From Phialocephala subalpina (taxonomy: Eukaryota > Ascomycota > Leotiomycetes > Helotiales > Mollisiaceae): 64,000 bases of DNA. Location of the stretch: assembly GCA_900073065.1 (NCBI GenBank), contig FJOG01000019.1, positions 1,083,151 to 1,147,150 of the forward strand, read 5' to 3'. Under the pieces are notes generated by a model, which worked only from the letters and a program-made list of their open reading frames with translations, ran no database searches and was not told where the DNA came from. Made by a program: the position numbers and the translations under genes. Shown here in pieces: positions 21,845 through 32,947 of this stretch (position 1 is its first letter; each line of letters starts with the position of its first letter).

Positions 21845-23610
21845 ATGATGTCGATCATCACCATGCGTGGCCTGGAAGATTATAGTTGGCTCGTCAATAT
21901 TGGTCTTGGTGTGAGTTCTGGTCGATTGTTCCTTCTTTGCTCGCAAGGTTCAGTGTGCTCATGGATTATCTCCTGAACCGATTGCGTGGATCTCCATCGT
22001 TCCTATTTTATACTGACCAAGCTCTAGCTGATTGCCTACCTATTATGGTTAATCTTTTCTCGCGCGTACTTCAACCCTCTTGCCAATTACCCAGGTCCTT
22101 TCCTGTGGTCTATCTCCCGCCTACCTCACTCGTATTACCTCACAATAGGCCGTCTTCCGTTCAAGATCGCCGAGTTCCATGAGCAATATGGTCCCATTGT
22201 CCGCATCGCACCTGATGAATTGACCTTCATCCAAGAAGAAGCATGGCAAGATATATATGGCAAACCTCAGCCAAGAAACACGCAATTGAGGAAGGATCCG
22301 ACAATTTTCGTCTTACCGGATGATGGAGTGCCGAAGGGTATCTTGGTTGAGCCTAGTGACGAGGTTCACGCGCGGATTAGGTATGAATATTTGCAATTTT
22401 TAAGCTGATTCAGCTGCTGACCTTCTTGCTAGGCGGAACTTGGGTCCTGCTTTCTCAGAAAAAGCGTTGAGAGACCAGGAACCGTTGCTAAACAAGCACT
22501 TTGACCTGCTGATGAGGAAGTTCCATGAAAATTCGGGAAAGCCGTTTGACATTTCGCAATACTTTCAATATCTCACCTTCGATATTATCGGCGACTTGAC
22601 ATTCGGAGAGTCATTTGACTGCCTTCAGAAATCGAAAGCTAATGTGAGTCTCCTGTCCTAGTGTTTGAACGAGGACTGAAACTTCTAGGTCTGGCTGGAC
22701 ACCCTAACCTTCGCTGCCCCTGCAGCTACAATTCTTGGAATGCTACAGAAATATCCGCCAACTCTGACCGTCCTCACCACTCTCATACCAATGATGAGAA
22801 GAGAAGAGAGGAGGTTCCGAAATCTCACGATAGGCAAGTTGCGAAATCGCCTTGAAATGGAGAAGCGTCCAGACTTGTAAGTTCTCACCTGAACCTTTCC
22901 TGACTCGGGCGTTGACAAAATTCAGCATTGGCTTTGTCCAAGATCATCTCGATCAGCCTGATGGCATCACTTTCCAAGAAATGCAAGAGACAGCAGCAGC
23001 TCTTCTCGTCGCCGGCTCAGACACAACCGCTAACACGCTTATGGCGGTGACCTATTACCTCTCGACCCACCCGAAGGTCCTTGCCAAGCTCGCGGATGAA
23101 ATTCGCAGTGCTTTCAATAGCCAATCGGACATTACTGCAGTGAGCGTAAACTCTCTCGAGTACATGCTAGCTGTTTTGCGCGAAACACTTCGTATCTATC
23201 CTCCAGTTTCTGGTAACACAACACGCATGACTCCATCAGAAGGCGGTATTATTGCAGGGAGATGGATCCCAGGAGACACCTGCGTAGCGATCAATCATTG
23301 GGCAGCATTCCATCATTCAAGCAACTTCACTCGTCCATACGCATTCGTCCCTGAGCGCTGGCTTGGGAATTCGGACTTCGAAAGCGATAACAGGAAAGTT
23401 GTGCAGCCTTTCAGTGTCGGACCAAGAAATTGCTTAGGAATGAATCTCGCATACCTCGAGATGAGAGTAGTGCTTGCCAGGTTGGTGTGGGGTTTCGACA
23501 TGGAGATCTTTGAGGAGAGTAAGGACTGGGAAAAGGGGCAGACGGGATACATGCTGTGGGCGTATCGCAAACCTTTGATAGTCAAACTTACGCCGGTGTT
23601 GAGGGATTGA
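21845..23610 (+). CDS. Cytochrome P450 monooxygenase
   Basis: Heme-thiolate oxidase, probably membrane-anchored in the ER. Five exons: 21845-21910, 22028-22380, 22433-22643, 22689-22876 and 22926-23610, all GT-AG, giving 500 residues. The first exon plus the start of exon 2 make the anchor (LIAYLLWLIFSRAYF) before the proline-rich hinge NPLANYPGPF. Hallmarks: the I-helix AGSDTT, the ExxR pair ETLR, PERWLGN and the heme loop FSVGPRNCLG with its cysteine. The sequence style recalls CYP65/isotrichodermin-hydroxylase-like enzymes, but the substrate cannot be read from sequence. No synthase gene or reductase is nearby, so it is not evidently part of a secondary-metabolite cluster. Confidence 0.92.
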
Positions 23611-24173
23611 TCATCTGAAATTGGTGCTTTACTTTTAGAGAGCCTGTAATATTCGCAAATGTTATGTTGGAACCGAAATTCGAGCAGCTAATGGGTCAAT
23701 AAGCTTGAGCTGACTCAAGGCTTGAGCCTCGGGAAGGATCAACACATGAATTCAACTTCAACGTTCACAAAGTGAGAATTTTGCAGCTGGTGTAGGACAT
23801 TGGGTATCTGGAGAGGATGAAACGGACCCCCTCGCCGCTACTTGATTGGGAATATGCAGCGTAACTCCACCTTTCTACACCCCAGGTTCTAAATACTGCC
23901 CTTCATTTTCCTACTCTTTCGTATTTCTCTTTCATCGACTCATATGTCTGCTGCTTTGGCAGTTAAAGATGTCGCCATTTCGATGTTCTGTAGAAGCGAT
24001 CAGCTCAATTGGCTTAAATCCCCAATTTCCACCATCTATTTTTAGACAAGGCTGTCTCTCATCTTTCCTCCTGAAGGCCCCCGAGCCTCAGTCACTTAAA
24101 GATGCGGAGCCATCGACAAGAATACCACGAATTTTGGGCATACTCGACCAAGCTTCTTGTAATCAATCATGAC
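23611..24173. other. Intergenic region
   Basis: Between the P450 and the caspase-like gene. No supported feature. The upstream in-frame ATG at 24102 could extend the next protein by 24 residues. Confidence 0.45.
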
Positions 24174-26528
24174 ATGACATCCTTTGGTGGAAAGCGGTCC
24201 TGGAGCGAGGAAAACGAAGTATTAGACGAACGGCCACCACAGGCGAAGAGGCGCAGATCAAGATCTGTGTCATCTGATATACGCACGTCTAGACTTGATT
24301 CTGACCTTTTTGGACAGAGACAGCCAGTACCTACAATCCACGAACTTGACCGACTTAACTGCCACGTTGCGCTGCAAGACTTTGGGGTAGAGTTGCAGAA
24401 AGCTGCAAATGCTGTGTTCACAGGCAATCAAGAATCCAGGTACACAAAGGTTGAAGTCATCCTACTGTCTTGGGAGGATGAAGATCCAAAGCTTCCAGTA
24501 TCGCTGGAGATACGGGAACTTGCTAGTGTCTTCACCAACCTCTATCGATATGAGGTACAAGAATGGCAGATCCCAGCAGAGGATAGCCACATCCAACTTC
24601 AGTCAAAGATTCTGACGTTCCTTGGAAAGAGTGACCCAACACACCTCAAAATTGTCTACTATGCAGGACATGGTAGATTAACTAGTCATGGTACACCTGC
24701 CTGGACAAGGTCAGTCAACCGAATTCAACGGAATTGACATTGCTGATCAAAGACTTTCATAAAGCCTTCGAAATAGCAAAGCAGAGCGATGTCCAACAGT
24801 CAAGTGGTCGGGCATTCAGAATACGCTTGAGGAATCGAGATCGGACGTGTTAATTCTCCTCGATTGCTGTGCATCGGGTGTTTGCACAACAGATGAAGGC
24901 AATGGAGTCACTGAGCTCATAGCAGCGTGTGCATACAACGCAATTGCTAACGGGGTTGGACCATTCTCATTTACCCATGCACTCATTACTAAACTGCGAC
25001 TCATGTCTCAACTCCCCGGCTTCAACATCGGCTTCCTCTATAACGCCATCTTCACAGAAGTGCAGGGTTGGAGAATAGAGGACTCTCGATTCAAGAAGGC
25101 TCCTATTCATCTTGTTTTGAGTCAGGATCAGAGGCAACCAAGAAGTATACGGTTGTCAAAACAGCCCAAAATCCCTAGCAGGGAGGACTTGCTTGAGCCT
25201 ACTCCGTCCAGAACGCAACTGCCATCTCTCCTAAAGGTCGCGAACCTTCCCCTTCCCAAAGAACCCTCGTCTTTGGGAGACGCAAGCTCACCTTGCCAAA
25301 ACAGCCCATTCAGCCAAAATCTGGCATCCTCGTCCTCGGCAACCTCTGTCTCACCACTACCGGAGTTTCCAAGGCTTCTCTTTAGCATTCGCCTGGCTGA
25401 AGACGTCAAGCCTGTTGATCTGTCCTGCGAGCTATTTTCGGAATGGCTGCGCCAAGTTCCTGCATCTGTCGATGCTGTGAGAATTGAAGCTGGCTTTGCT
25501 AGCGACTCAACACTGTTGATGGTTTCCATCCCGGTTTCGAGTAATCAATCCTTTTCTTTGTTTCGCCTCTCGAATTTTGCTGTGTTGGGAGCTCCCGAAG
25601 AGGTTTCATCCTCTTCGGCTCTTTCCATGCGCTGAAAACATAGTACTAACTTCTTAAAGTGTTGGCTTACTTGTCACCAAATCCAGCAGTAACTTTGCTT
25701 GGAACGACTCGATCCGCGAATCTTATGATGGCTTCGGCAGCCGGATCCGAGATACGATCCCAGAATTCTCTTTCGAATTACTCAAAGAGTAAGGGTCTTG
25801 AGGTTACTTCCCAAACACCAGAGGGGCCAAGGGAAGCCAGAATTAAGACTATGACTCAGCAAAGATGGGTGCCAGAGACTCCCATGCAACCTTCCCGCCT
25901 ATACAAACAAAGAAGCTCGTATCCAATTCCGATTTCAGCGAGGACTAGCTTAGAAGCACCGATCAAGGCATCCAGTTCCACTACAGCCAAAGGACAGGCA
26001 GGCTCAAAACAACAAACTCAAAGCCAACCTCATATTCGCTCACCTCCAACTGAAGTTGCTCTCGAGAATATCCTTGAAGACACAGAAGCATCCTTGACAC
26101 ACAATACCTGGTCTGATTTTGATCCGTCCATGAACAGCTCGTCATCAGCTACTTCAGCTTATTATCCTTCCACAAAGAAACGGCGATCGCCACCCCACAA
26201 CGTCCACCAAACACACACCCCGGCCGCATTTGTCATCTCATCTAGCAGTTTATCTCAGCCAGTGAAGCCCGATATTGCTGATCTCGCCCGCAAGTTCAAG
26301 ATGTTCTACCCTAAGTACACAGCCTTGTACAAAGAAATTGTAGCCATGAATGCTAGCAATGAGCGCGACGTCTCCAAGGAGCAGGATCTGCTCGAGATGC
26401 ATGCTAGACTGGAGAGCATGAAAAGCGCGATCTTGGCTAGCAAGGTTGAAAACGAATCATCAATCTCTACATCCGAGCATGAACCGAGATTCTCAGAGGG
26501 ATCTTATACACGTACTGTGCTGTATTGA
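24174..26528 (+). CDS. Caspase-like (peptidase C14 fold) protein with long C-terminal extension
   Basis: Three exons, 24174-24709, 24777-25540 and 25660-26528, join in frame to 722 residues. The third junction uses donor gtaatc and a tactaac branch site, and gives VSIPVS-M-LAYLSPNPAVTLLG. After a basic nuclear-type N-terminus (KRRRSRS) comes a caspase-hemoglobinase fold: VEVILLSWEDED, the putative catalytic His in IVYYAGHG and Cys in SDVLILLDCCASG, with ELIAACAYN and a later block HLVLSQDQR. A Ser/Pro-rich linker follows; then residues about 640-690 (LARKFKMFYPKYTALYKEI...) form a helical, probably coiled-coil segment loosely like the ELL/occludin C-terminus. I recall similar fungal caspase-like proteins of unknown role. 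Protease activity is inference from the His and Cys only. Confidence 0.8.
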
Positions 26529-27236
26529 GCACCCACGGTTTACCGCCAATGTTGGATTCCTCATTCCCCAGCTTCCTGGCATAATACAAAGTTTCATTGT
26601 CCGTACTCGGAACAAAAGCGCTGGACTTCATAGCGTACTCCGCTCTGATGCACCTAAGTGCTCTGAACTGGTGACCGAGATGGAGAGATAGAGAGAGCTA
26701 AAATGCACTTGCAAGTAACAACAACCGATATGAGCTCAACCCAGATGACATGGACTTAATGGAAAAAACAAGGTGTTCAACAGGAGAAAGGGACATCGAG
26801 ACATGCATGGTTGCAACACTCAACCGTCTATACCAGAGCTCGGCTTGATCTCTGTTTCGGTGGGATTTGGCTTGCTCCTCCTTGGAAAGGAACCTTTAAT
26901 GCTAACAAAGAGTCAGATGGCGAAATACTGGACCTGAAATTTTATTAACTTGCAAGCTAACTCGGCCGTGTTTCGCTCAGATGCTGAGACTGGGATGAAC
27001 ACTCCCCGAAAAGCAGAAGGCAAGGTCAGGACTGTGCTGTCTCGATCATGAACATGTTCTTGCAATGTGGAAAGCCGAAGTGTCCATACAAAAAGAAACA
27101 TCAGTAGAAAGTCTGAGGCAAATATAGCGAGCATGACAATGCAGAAGAAGCACTTGCTCATCGACGACTTTAGAAAGACATACATTTCCCAGCAGAGGCC
27201 AACGCTTGGAAATTGTATTCCTCCAAAATGGAGCGA
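26529..27236. other. Convergent intergenic region
   Basis: Lies between the 3' ends of the caspase-like gene and the GH5 gene. No gene, repeat or RNA is recognised. Confidence 0.5.
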
Positions 27237-29188
27237 TCAGATCCCGGCTGCACTATAGAATGCTCCGACACCGGCACGGAAGCCTTGTTCCCATTCCCAC
27301 ACGAACTCTCCTCTCCGTCCCGACTCCAAGAGTCGTTTCTTGATCCAAACTTCTAACATCCCGAGCTTATCACCTCCTTCCGCTCCCGAACTTTGCTGTG
27401 ATCTCATTCCAAAGAATGCTTGTGCATCAGAGAATCCTGTGTCCCAGCCCTCGCTATACAATTCATGCTGGAACTGTTTCCCTGGCGAAGTTTGATTCCA
27501 ATATCCCTCATGACCTCCTCTGGCTTGGTGGTGTAGCTCTTGTCTTCTCCCCTGAGCGTACTGAATTCTCGACTGCACTTCTTGAGCAGGGAGAGTCAAG
27601 GATTGAGGAGGTAAAATATTCCTTTTCTTACTCTGCTCCACGAATCCCCATTCTCCTCCGTCCATCCACTACAAGAAATTAGTAAGTGGTTTCAATGGAT
27701 ACTGAGGAGTCGAGGAGTCGAGCTCTTCGGGAGCTCGACTCCCTACAGAATGGTAGAATCGGGACGGGATTTATACATACTTGCATTTTCCAAGTCCAGA
27801 AATATGAGCCGCCTGCTTTTTCTTGCCACTTTTGCGACTGAGCATGGCCAAATTGTTGAACGAGGGGATCCTTTTCTTCTGGTCGCGATCGATCCCACGT
27901 CTTGCCGTCTAGAACACAGGAGTATTCTCCTATGATGAGTTGTGCTTCTCCCTTGTCTGCAAGGCTCCCTGCTTTCCCATCGAGTTCGGTGAGCTCAGAT
28001 GGGATGCGAGAGATGATTTGCGGAGGAGACTGAGATCGATCTTTGTCACTGAAGGTATAATACTTGTGCGTGTCGATAATCACCGGGTTCCTTGGCGTGT
28101 TGTTGAATACATGTCTCTTGTTCGTCCATTCCAAAGCTCGATTGAGATTCCATGCATCAGAGATATAGATTGGTAAGCTGTCATCGACTTTGCTGACATC
28201 TTGAATGATATCTTCGTACCAAGAGTACATTCCCTTTGCATCATAAACAGCTTCGTTCACAAGCTGGAGACCTATTACTCCAGGCATGCCTCTGATCGAC
28301 GAAGCAATCTGCACGAGAGCTTTGCGACTGCGTTCGAGATTCGTCTTGCTAGACCAGAGCTCGGGCTTCCCTGTTGAGCTACCGGAGTGCGCGTCTGAGT
28401 TGGCTCCTCCTGGGAGAGCGTGGAGATCGATGAGGACGCCGATGTTGTAGGAGCGGGCTTTAGAGACTAGGTTGGTGACAGCTGACCAGGCGTTGGTGTA
28501 GACCTGTGTTTGGTTCAGCTTCTTAACTTTTTCGAGGAATATTGCCAACTTCTCAAAAGGATGATTAAAAGATATATAGATGGGTATGAAAAAATAAGAA
28601 TACTCACACCACCAACCTTCTCAAATGGCGTTCCTTTACAAAACTCCTCACCCAATGTGAAATAACCAATTGGAAGTCTGATGCTAGTGCATTTGCCTTC
28701 TCGGGATATGAACTCCCAGTCTTGGTCTGAGACCGCATTTGCCCAATGATTTTCCCATTTCTGACGCGTTTGATCGAGACCATGTGCTTTGAGATGGGCG
28801 GTAACAGCATCCAACTCGGAATCACCGGGAGCCTCTGAAAATGTGGGAGTCAGCTTAAAAACTCATGAAGCTGAAAGAAATATGAGAATTCAAGCTTTGA
28901 AATAGATTGTAGAAAATTTCAAGACTCGCGATTTGGGATGGGACGATGTTGTAACAAAATGGAAGGAAGGCACGAACGGTCTATAAACATGTCTGAGAAC
29001 AGCCATTTCTCAAGCACAAATACAGATCCTAGATTCACACCATGATGGTATCTGTATTTGATAACATCTTCAGACGTTGGTGGATGAATCACATTCTGTT
29101 GATTCTGTTGTGGAATTGGTTTCTGAGATGAGCTAGCATCCTGAAACTCCTGTAATTGAGATTTTGCTTTGTTGAAGAACTTCTTCAT
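27237..29188 (-). CDS. Glucan exo-1,3-beta-glucosidase, glycoside hydrolase family 5
   Basis: Hydrolase of beta-1,3-glucan (cell-wall turnover). Exons on minus: 29188-28978, 28834-28608, 28503-27781 and 27668-27237, all in frame, giving 530 residues. There is no signal peptide at this start (MKKFFNKAKSQLQEFQDA), so an intracellular location or unconventional export is possible. The family pattern begins RYHHGVNLGSVFVLEKW and continues SIRLPIGYFTLG, LIDLHALPGGAN, LQLVNEAVYD (acid/base Glu after Asn), the HKYYTF block, LIIGEYSCVLDGKTW (nucleophile Glu) and SYFWTWKMQW. The Gln/Arg-rich C-terminal tail (about 27.3-27.6 kb) resembles that of the intracellular EXG1-like subfamily. The third intron contains a strong hairpin. 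Confidence 0.9.
27714..27742. repeat. 12-bp perfect hairpin inside an intron of the GH5 gene
   Basis: Bases 27714-27725 (GGAGTCGAGCTC) pair perfectly with 27731-27742 across a 5-base loop. A further partial copy (GAGGAGTCGAGGAGTCGAG) precedes it. It lies wholly inside the third intron (27669-27780). Confidence 0.9.
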
Positions 29189-29536
29189 CTTGAATTGAGA
29201 CGTCAGGGGTCGTCAGGAAGGTGAGGCTGATATTTGAAGAAGTCCGTAAGAACGACATTGTGAGTGCGAGACAGATGGAGTGATGGAGTGGGTCTAGAGA
29301 ACAGGTTTTGGCGAGGCTCGGCGGCGAAACGTCATCCGGAAATATTTCATCTTTATGGTCTACAAGTCACTGTGGTACATTCCTCGGTGGACAATGTGTA
29401 TCGAAACGTAGATTTCTCGTGTCTACTGCCTGATTCTATCGTGATGCTGGCAATAAAAAGCCAACTTTTGCCTGCCAATTGACCGACCAGATACGCCGGA
29501 CTCCACAGGTTGTGAAACGTATGCCTCGATGCTACA
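29189..29536. other. Intergenic region
   Basis: About 350 bases between the 5' end of the GH5 gene and the 3' end of the NUG1-like gene, both on minus; presumed GH5 promoter. No motif stands out. Confidence 0.45.
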
Positions 29537-31210
29537 CTACTCTTGCATAGTATTCTCGACGACTTCCGCTTTTCCATCGCCCCAAAGACCCTCCAACTTG
29601 AACTCGGCCGCCCACTCAGTCACGATTTCCTTCTGATCACCAACAATCGTCGCATCACCTGTAACCATAGTGCCAGCAGAGGGAGCAACAGGAATAACAG
29701 GAGCGTCCATCCAGCCTTGGATACGGCCATCTCTCCAATCTGTAATGACGGTCGTAGCAGCACTGCTGATATTGGGGACACCGCCCTTTCCTAATCTCCC
29801 TCTCTTTCTCGCAACCTGAACCAAGAAATCCGTCGTAGGGTCACCGTTCGTGCTCACGAGCGGTGGCAAGCCGTAGACATCGAACAACTTTTTCAACATC
29901 TCTTCTGAAGCCGAAAGACGCTTAAGCAGCAAAGTGACGGCTGGAACAGGGTCCTCGATCATCTTCGGTGGGATTGCGTTTAAAAGAACCAATCTAGCCT
30001 GTTCTTCCTTCTTGGATGCTTTGCTTCCGTCTCCAGCGCTTGGGAACACAATACCGGGTGAGTCGAGAAGCTTGAGTTTGCTGTCAATCTTGACCTCTCG
30101 GAGAGAAGTGGTAACACCCGCTTCTGCACCGACTGGGCATGCTGCTCCTGCACCACCAAGACGGGAGGTAAGAGCATTGATGACTGAGGACTTTCCGACA
30201 TTGGGATAACCAATAACACCAACAGATATAGAGCGCTTCAATTGCTTTGCAGCTGCGTAGGACTTCAGTGCCTTGAATAAGGTTGCGGACGTGCTCTGCA
30301 CAGTCAATTGCTTGTGGTTGAAGGTGTGCGCATTTGGTGCAGGTCCAGAAGCTCGAAGAGGAAGTGTAGGGAAGTATCGTCGGAGATGTATGAGCCATGC
30401 TTTCAGGACTCCGGCGGGAATGAGATCGATCTTGTTGAGAATAAGAATGAGTCGCTTTCCACCACTCGCAGCAGCCATAACCATTCTCTCGACTTCCTTG
30501 GACCGAGTGCCCTCAGGATCGCGAGCATCGAGAACATAGAGAACAACATCTGCCTGATCAACAACCTGCTTGAAAACCTTGTCGAAAGCTTTCCTTGAGC
30601 CATCCTTGCGAGTTGGGAGACCGTTGATCTCAACACTACCCACATCGTCGTCAGATGCAGACTCATCGTCTTCATCCATATCACTTCCATCTGCCAAATC
30701 ATCCTCGTAGTCCTTGGCCGCTGCTCGGGCACTGGCGATAAGTGCTGCCATCGGATTCGAATCCTCGTCGTCCTCTTCATCGCCATCGTCGACCTCCATC
30801 TCATCCAATAACTCATCCTCCCAGCCCTCTGTCCTGGCTTCGTATTCTCTGTCCATCTGCTCGCCACTCTTCTCCTCTTTCGCACCAGTCTTCGCAGCTT
30901 TCACCTCTGCTCTCCGCTTCTCTGCATCTTCCGCTTTGCGTCTTCTACCCTCCTCGATTTCCGCCAAAATCTTGTCTTTGTACGGGAACAGGTTTGGAAT
31001 ACCTGGGTCCTTCTTTAATCTCGATCGCCATTCTGGGTTATTCTTCGCAAGCTTTCTGGCCTTCTTTTGTTTCGCCGCAGAAGCTTTCTCGATTTTATGG
31101 CGCAGGCGCACCGGCTGCCTCTTGCTCTTGGGTTCTGAGATATCAATTAGCACAAATTATACGTATTCAATCAAGAGATACTCACTGCCAGGTTTATTAA
31201 TCCCCCCCAT
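29537..31210 (-). CDS. NUG1: Nucleolar GTPase, NUG1/nucleostemin (GNL3) family
   Basis: GTPase needed for 60S subunit maturation and export. Exon 1 is only 25 bases (31210-31186: MGGINKPG); a 51-nt intron (31135-31185) follows, then exon 2 at 31134-29537; 540 residues in all. The N-terminal basic region (KPKSKRQPVRLRHKIEKA) is the GNL3/Grn1 domain. Acidic tracts (EVDDGDEEDDEDS, DMDEDDESASDDD) follow. The G domain is circularly permuted: NKIDLIP (G4) comes before GYPNVGKSS (G1/P-loop), then the GVTTSLRE region (G2) and DSPGI (G3). It is divergent with the HAD phosphatase gene. Confidence 0.93.
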
Positions 31211-31764
31211 CTTGAAGTATGGTAGGAGAAATAATTGACAATGTCGTGGAGCTTATCGCGCACAATTCTGCTCTGCAAAAAATTTAATTCCTTATCGATT
31301 TCGCTTATCAGTCACGTGCTGTTGTGGCGGGTCCTCCGCTAACCCGATTCAGCCGCTCTAGCACCCCTAACCCTCACCCAAAGACAGCAAGCACTGCCAA
31401 CACGGTCGGAGTCCTCTAAGCTTTCCCATAGAGGAAACTCCGACTCCGAAATTCTTTAAGATTTTCAGTTTGCAAGTATATAGATAGATGAAATTCCAAA
31501 GTTCGAGTTCAGAATCGGAGATTTTGATTCGGTTATTAAAAGTTTTGTTGCACGTCGCACTCTTCGAGGCCAATTTGTTCGACTGACACGGTCTTCTTTT
31601 TCTCGTCAAACAAATTCTCACCCCTCCACAACCCCGCCACCAAAACGCAACCCGCAACTTGCGTTTGAAAGCTCTTGACCTTCACAATTCATTAAAAGAC
31701 CTCTAAAAAGCGACTTTAATTCGGGAATAGGTTGAAATTCCGAATATAAAGAATTCACCTCAAA
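31211..31764. promoter_or_regulatory. Divergent promoter region
   Basis: About 550 bases separate the NUG1-like start (minus) from the HAD phosphatase start (plus), so both promoters must lie here. It is AT-rich near 31460-31560 and holds a short telomere-like CCCCTAACCCTC at about 31365-31376. No specific factor site can be supported. Confidence 0.55.
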
Positions 31765-32947
31765 ATGGGTTCTACGGCTCCCTCGTTCTCTGCTCCGCCA
31801 CAAAAGGCTACATTCAAGGGGTTGTTATTTGATATGGGTAAGCATCCCCATCAATTCATCTTTCAACATATTCTATGGATACCAAACAGCAACCTCTCAA
31901 TTCACTATACCAGATAATGCAAGGTGTCTTCGACTAACTCCTTCCCAGACGGCACCATCATAGACTCAACAGACGCGGTAGTCAAACACTGGCACCTGTA
32001 GCTACCCTCCCTTACCAAACTTTCAACTTCAGCTCTAATCCTTCTTTACAGAATAGGCAAAGAAATCGGCGTAGACCCCAACGTAATCCTCGAAACCAGT
32101 CATGGCCGCCGCTCGATCGATACCCTCAAAGCACTCGGCCAGAATCATTTGGCGAATTGGGAGTGTAAGTCTCAGCTCCTCTTCTTCCATTCACGCTTCG
32201 TATTTCATTATTCACTCTTCCTCGCATGATATGCACTTCTCAGCTTCGTATACCTGTTACTATTCTTCAAAATTTTAAGTTCTTGAAGCTCAGCCCCACG
32301 CAAATTCGGGGTCCAAAACCTCCTCTCCAAAAATGGGGGGCTTAAGCGAACACCACAACTCACACAATGACAGACATCAAACACATGGAAAGCCTCCTCC
32401 CAAAGAACTACGGAGAAGACGCAGTCGAGATCCCCGGTGCTCGAGACCTCTTAGACATCGTCAAATCAGCCAACATCCCCTGGGCCATCGTGACTTCAGG
32501 TACCACACCACTCGTAAGCGGTTGGCTAGACGTCCTCAAGTTGCCGATTCCGGAGAATCTCGTCGTTGCGGAGGACGTGGAGAGTGGAAAGCCGGATCCG
32601 AGTTGTTATCTGATGGGGTTGGGTAAACTTGGGTTCGCGGTGAAGGACGCCAGGGATGTATTGGTGTTGGAGGATTCGCCTGCTGGTGTGTTGCACGTTT
32701 TTTCCGTTGATCCTTTCCAAATCCGAGACCCTTGAAGGAATCTGATTGTTGACTTGCATCTCCAGGTATCGCGGCGGGAAAGGCAGCTGGATGCAAGGTC
32801 CTTGGATTGGTGACTTCGCATACGGTGGAACAGGTCGCAAGAGCCAAGCCAGACTGGATTGTGAAAGATCTCAGTAGCATCAAGGTGGTGTCCCATTCCA
32901 GCCTCGGCGTTGAGTTGGAGATCCTTGATGCTTTGAATGTGGACTGA
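31765..32947 (+). CDS. HAD-superfamily glycerol-phosphate/sugar-phosphate phosphatase (GPP/DOG type)
   Basis: Small HAD phosphatase related to yeast Gpp1/Gpp2 (glycerol-3-phosphatase) and Dog1/2. Five short exons, 31765-31837, 31949-31997, 32052-32164, 32374-32685 and 32766-32947, give 242 residues with every junction in frame. Motif I is DMDGTIIDS (residues 23-31; Asp23 nucleophile, Asp25 acid). The cap has HGRRSIDTLKAL; motif II is AIVTSGT, motif III lies around GKPDPSCYLMG and motif IV is VLVLEDSPAGI. The first intron splits the second catalytic Asp codon. Substrate preference cannot be decided; glycerol phosphate would make it an osmolyte-synthesis enzyme. Confidence 0.9.

Noticed and set aside
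21845..24173. Secondary-metabolite gene cluster around the P450
   Set aside because: No polyketide synthase, peptide synthetase, terpene cyclase, transporter or cluster regulator is adjacent; neighbours are unrelated.
31360..31380. Telomere-like CCCTAACCC string
   Set aside because: Fewer than two clean repeat units, inside a promoter region; not a telomere remnant.
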